A stretch of 57,195 nucleotides of DNA from Amphimedon queenslandica (taxonomy: Eukaryota > Porifera > Demospongiae > Haplosclerida > Niphatidae): the NCBI RefSeq assembly GCF_000090795.2, contig NW_003546242.1, positions 1,400,984 through 1,458,178 of the forward strand. Direction: 5' to 3'. Shown in pieces: positions 55,681-57,195 of this stretch (its first letter is position 1; every line of letters starts with the position of its first letter). Both the position numbers and the translations under genes were made by a program. The notes beneath the pieces are model-generated. The model searched no databases and was not told the origin of the DNA. It saw only the letters and a list, made by a program, of their open reading frames with translations.

Positions 55681-55704
55681 CAAGGCCTATGATAGAAGGC
55701 CTTG
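55681..55704. repeat. Hairpin next to DIRS 3' end
   Basis: CAAGGCCT…AGGCCTTG, 24 bp in all with arms of about 9 bp, just downstream (in element sense) of the recombinase stop. It could act at the element's 3' end. Confidence 0.5.
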
Positions 55705-55743
55705 AGTTACCGGTTCCCCTGACTAGACACAGGATCACCCCTC

Positions 55744-56125
55744 ACACATTACATTGGGCCAAGGACCTAGATACCCCGGCCAAGTGGTCTGTAGATGGGC
55801 GGATGTAAAATTTGAATGCGGAGCTCTTCCATTGTCCCAGGGCCTGGATTGTACTGTCCTCGACCCCAACAGCTGCTGCTGTCGTTGCAGCCCCAATACG
55901 AAAGCTGTGACCTGCGAAATTTTCTGCTGGCAGCCCCGCCCTCGAGAGGGCGCGGCGTACTTTCTCCACCAGGCGGGTCCTTTCTAAAGGCTGACCATCC
56001 ACCATGACAAGGCCCATCAACTCCTGCCTCAATGCACCAAGTAACTCAGGAGCGCAGATACTGGGCACAGATCAGCATTGCTGTAAAGTACGCCTGAACA
56101 ACTCCATCCAGAGAGTGGATGTCCA
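55744..56125 (-). pseudogene. DIRS tyrosine recombinase, internally deleted
   Basis: After the RNase H stop, the recombinase start survives only as LDGVVQAYFTAML (about 56110-56070). It then passes into 56068-55744: APELLGALRQELMGLVMVDG, RLVEKVRRALSRAGL, GHSFRIGAATTAAAVG (HxxR box), LGQWKSSAFKFYIRP (Trp and the nucleophile Tyr), ending QCNV and a stop. The region with the first catalytic Arg, normally about 200 residues, is missing. DIRS elements use this enzyme to integrate circular DNA without target duplication; this copy cannot work on its own. Confidence 0.75.
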
Positions 56126-57195
56126 TTACTCGTCTAGAGCTACCAGCGGTAGGAGAGAGGGAGGAACTGATACTGGCTGAGTATGGAAGTGAGGAGCCTG
56201 CGATAAGAAATAATTAATATTATCTCTTGATAGGGCATCAGCAAGCGAGTTTCTCTTCTCTGGGATATGCTCGGCACGAAACCAAAAGTCAAAATGAGCT
56301 GCGTAGAACACGAGCAGTCTGATGAGATGCATAAGATGGCTCTCTTTGCTGTGGGTCTTATTGAGGATGTAGGCTACCGCTTCATTATTGACAGAGGACA
56401 CCACAAGTTTTCCCTTCCAGCTACTTCCAAACAAGGCCGCTGCCATGACAACTGGAATCAGTTCTTTCACCTGAATGGAGGTGGACTCCAAGGCAAGCGG
56501 CCATTTAAACGCAAACCATTGGGGAAAACAGAATGCACCGCCTCCCCATGAACCAGAGGCATCTGAAAAGACCTCAACATCTGCCGGTGAATTCATTGGA
56601 CCAGAAAGCATGGAGATTCCATTCCAACTGGAGACAAACATCTGCCACCACATCACATCTGCTCTAGCTGGTTTGTTCAAACGAATCTTGTGATCTGGAG
56701 CTGACCCCACCTTCTCAAGGGCGTACAGCTTCTGAATGAAGGCCTTTCTGGTCTGACTACCTTAGCGGCATACTGTAGCAGCCCTGTAAGACTCTCAAGC
56801 TCCTTTTTTAGAATGTGCTTTCTGCCATGGGTCTCCTCCAGCAGGTCCATCAGACGGGCCAGTTTCTCTGCGGGGAGACGCAGCTGGAGATTGAATTTAT
56901 CCACCTCAATTCCTAAAAATGTGAGGCAGGTTGACGGACCTTCCAGCTTGCTGGGCTCTAATGGGAGGCCCAGTTTCTCAAAAGTAGAGCACAGCAACCT
57001 CTTTGCCTCCTGTGCTGCCACCAGATCACCTTCAACCATGATGAAATCATCAAGATAATGGAGGCTGAGTTTTACCCCATTATGAAGCAACACCCATTGT
57101 GCTGCATCTGCTACTGCTGAAAATATCTTTGGGGCAGAGCGTAACCCAAACGGGAGGAACTTATCTATCACAACCACTCCATCCCACTCGACCCC
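56126..57195 (-). pseudogene. DIRS reverse transcriptase and RNase H (partial)
   Basis: From the window edge: WDGVVVIDKFLPFGLRSAPK, then SLHYLDDFIMVEGDL with the YLDD catalytic motif intact, TCLTFLGIEVDKFNLQLRLP and ELESLTGLLQYAAKVVRP. A one-base slip near 56745 moves the frame into LYALEKVGSAPDHKIRLNKP, then RNase H: VEVFSDASGSWGGGAFCFPQ, SIQVKELIPVVMAAALFG, VVSSVNNEAVAYILNK (relatives have a CDN-like Asp where Asn stands) and HIPEKRNSLADALSRDN. It ends at 56126. Apart from that slip, both frames are long and clean, so the copy is relatively young. It lacks any LTR, as expected for DIRS. Confidence 0.85.

Noticed and set aside
1-57195. CRISPR array, operon, riboswitch, tRNA or rRNA gene
   Set aside because: No regularly spaced repeats with unique spacers, no cloverleaf with an anticodon arm and no rRNA core motif was recognised. 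Intron and TE content shows animal nuclear DNA, where operon-type features are not expected.

Overview
This is a eukaryotic window with no sign of bacterial or organellar sequence. It is AT-rich, has short introns with GT-AG boundaries, carries runs of N typical of a scaffolded animal assembly, and is built mostly from transposable elements (TEs). The mixture (hAT, P-like, Harbinger, pogo-like, Ginger-like integrase, Ty3/gypsy, copia, DIRS, a LINE with R2-like features, a DUF6589-like gene, RecQ-like helicase remnants, many MITEs) is what I know from early-branching metazoans and most resembles a demosponge such as Amphimedon. That assignment is inference from protein families, not a database result. 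Almost every coding trace is broken by stops, frameshifts, deletions or insertions. No tRNA, rRNA, CRISPR array or operon was seen.

Layout. 1-1650: two minus-strand transposase fragments. 2000-3900: hairpin and inverted-repeat elements. 4575-9931: a hAT transposase split by two insertions, one of which (8364-9811, long inverted ends) carries possible exons of its own and a near-perfect palindrome. 10040-10960: P-like transposase fragment, followed by a 912-bp element with arms of about 345 bp. 12159-19070: decayed Ty3/gypsy element holding a LINE-like reverse transcriptase in its 3' part. 19820-21440: minus-strand integrase gene with introns (Ginger-like). 22366-23332: possible small multi-exon gene. 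23795-29916: Ty3/gypsy element with both LTRs; a Harbinger transposon (25965-29133) sits in its integrase, and a hAT-type MITE (27935-28245, exact 8-bp target duplication) sits in the Harbinger.

31600-39460: a degenerate tandem array and a 2.3-kb minisatellite of about 60-bp units. The minisatellite is interrupted by a 4-kb P-like transposon with long terminal inverted repeats and a matching target duplication. 39980-43400: DUF6589-like fragment, RecQ-like helicase pseudogene, copia tail with the start of an LTR. 43634-48780: mostly featureless apart from two MITEs and faint minus-strand coding traces. 48786-49583: pogo-like N-terminal region fused to unrecognised sequence. 50157-50515: tandem repeat. 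52498-54941: exons on the plus strand that may belong to a host gene, tentatively JIP3/JIP4-like. 55744-57195: minus-strand DIRS element running off the window.

The genes do not form one pathway. The window is a TE graveyard with at least four nested insertion events whose order can be read directly. The best leads for something undescribed are the P-like transposon with an unrecognised convergent second coding region, the spliced integrase gene, the small gene carried by the long-TIR element inside the hAT, and the DUF6589/RecQ neighbourhood.
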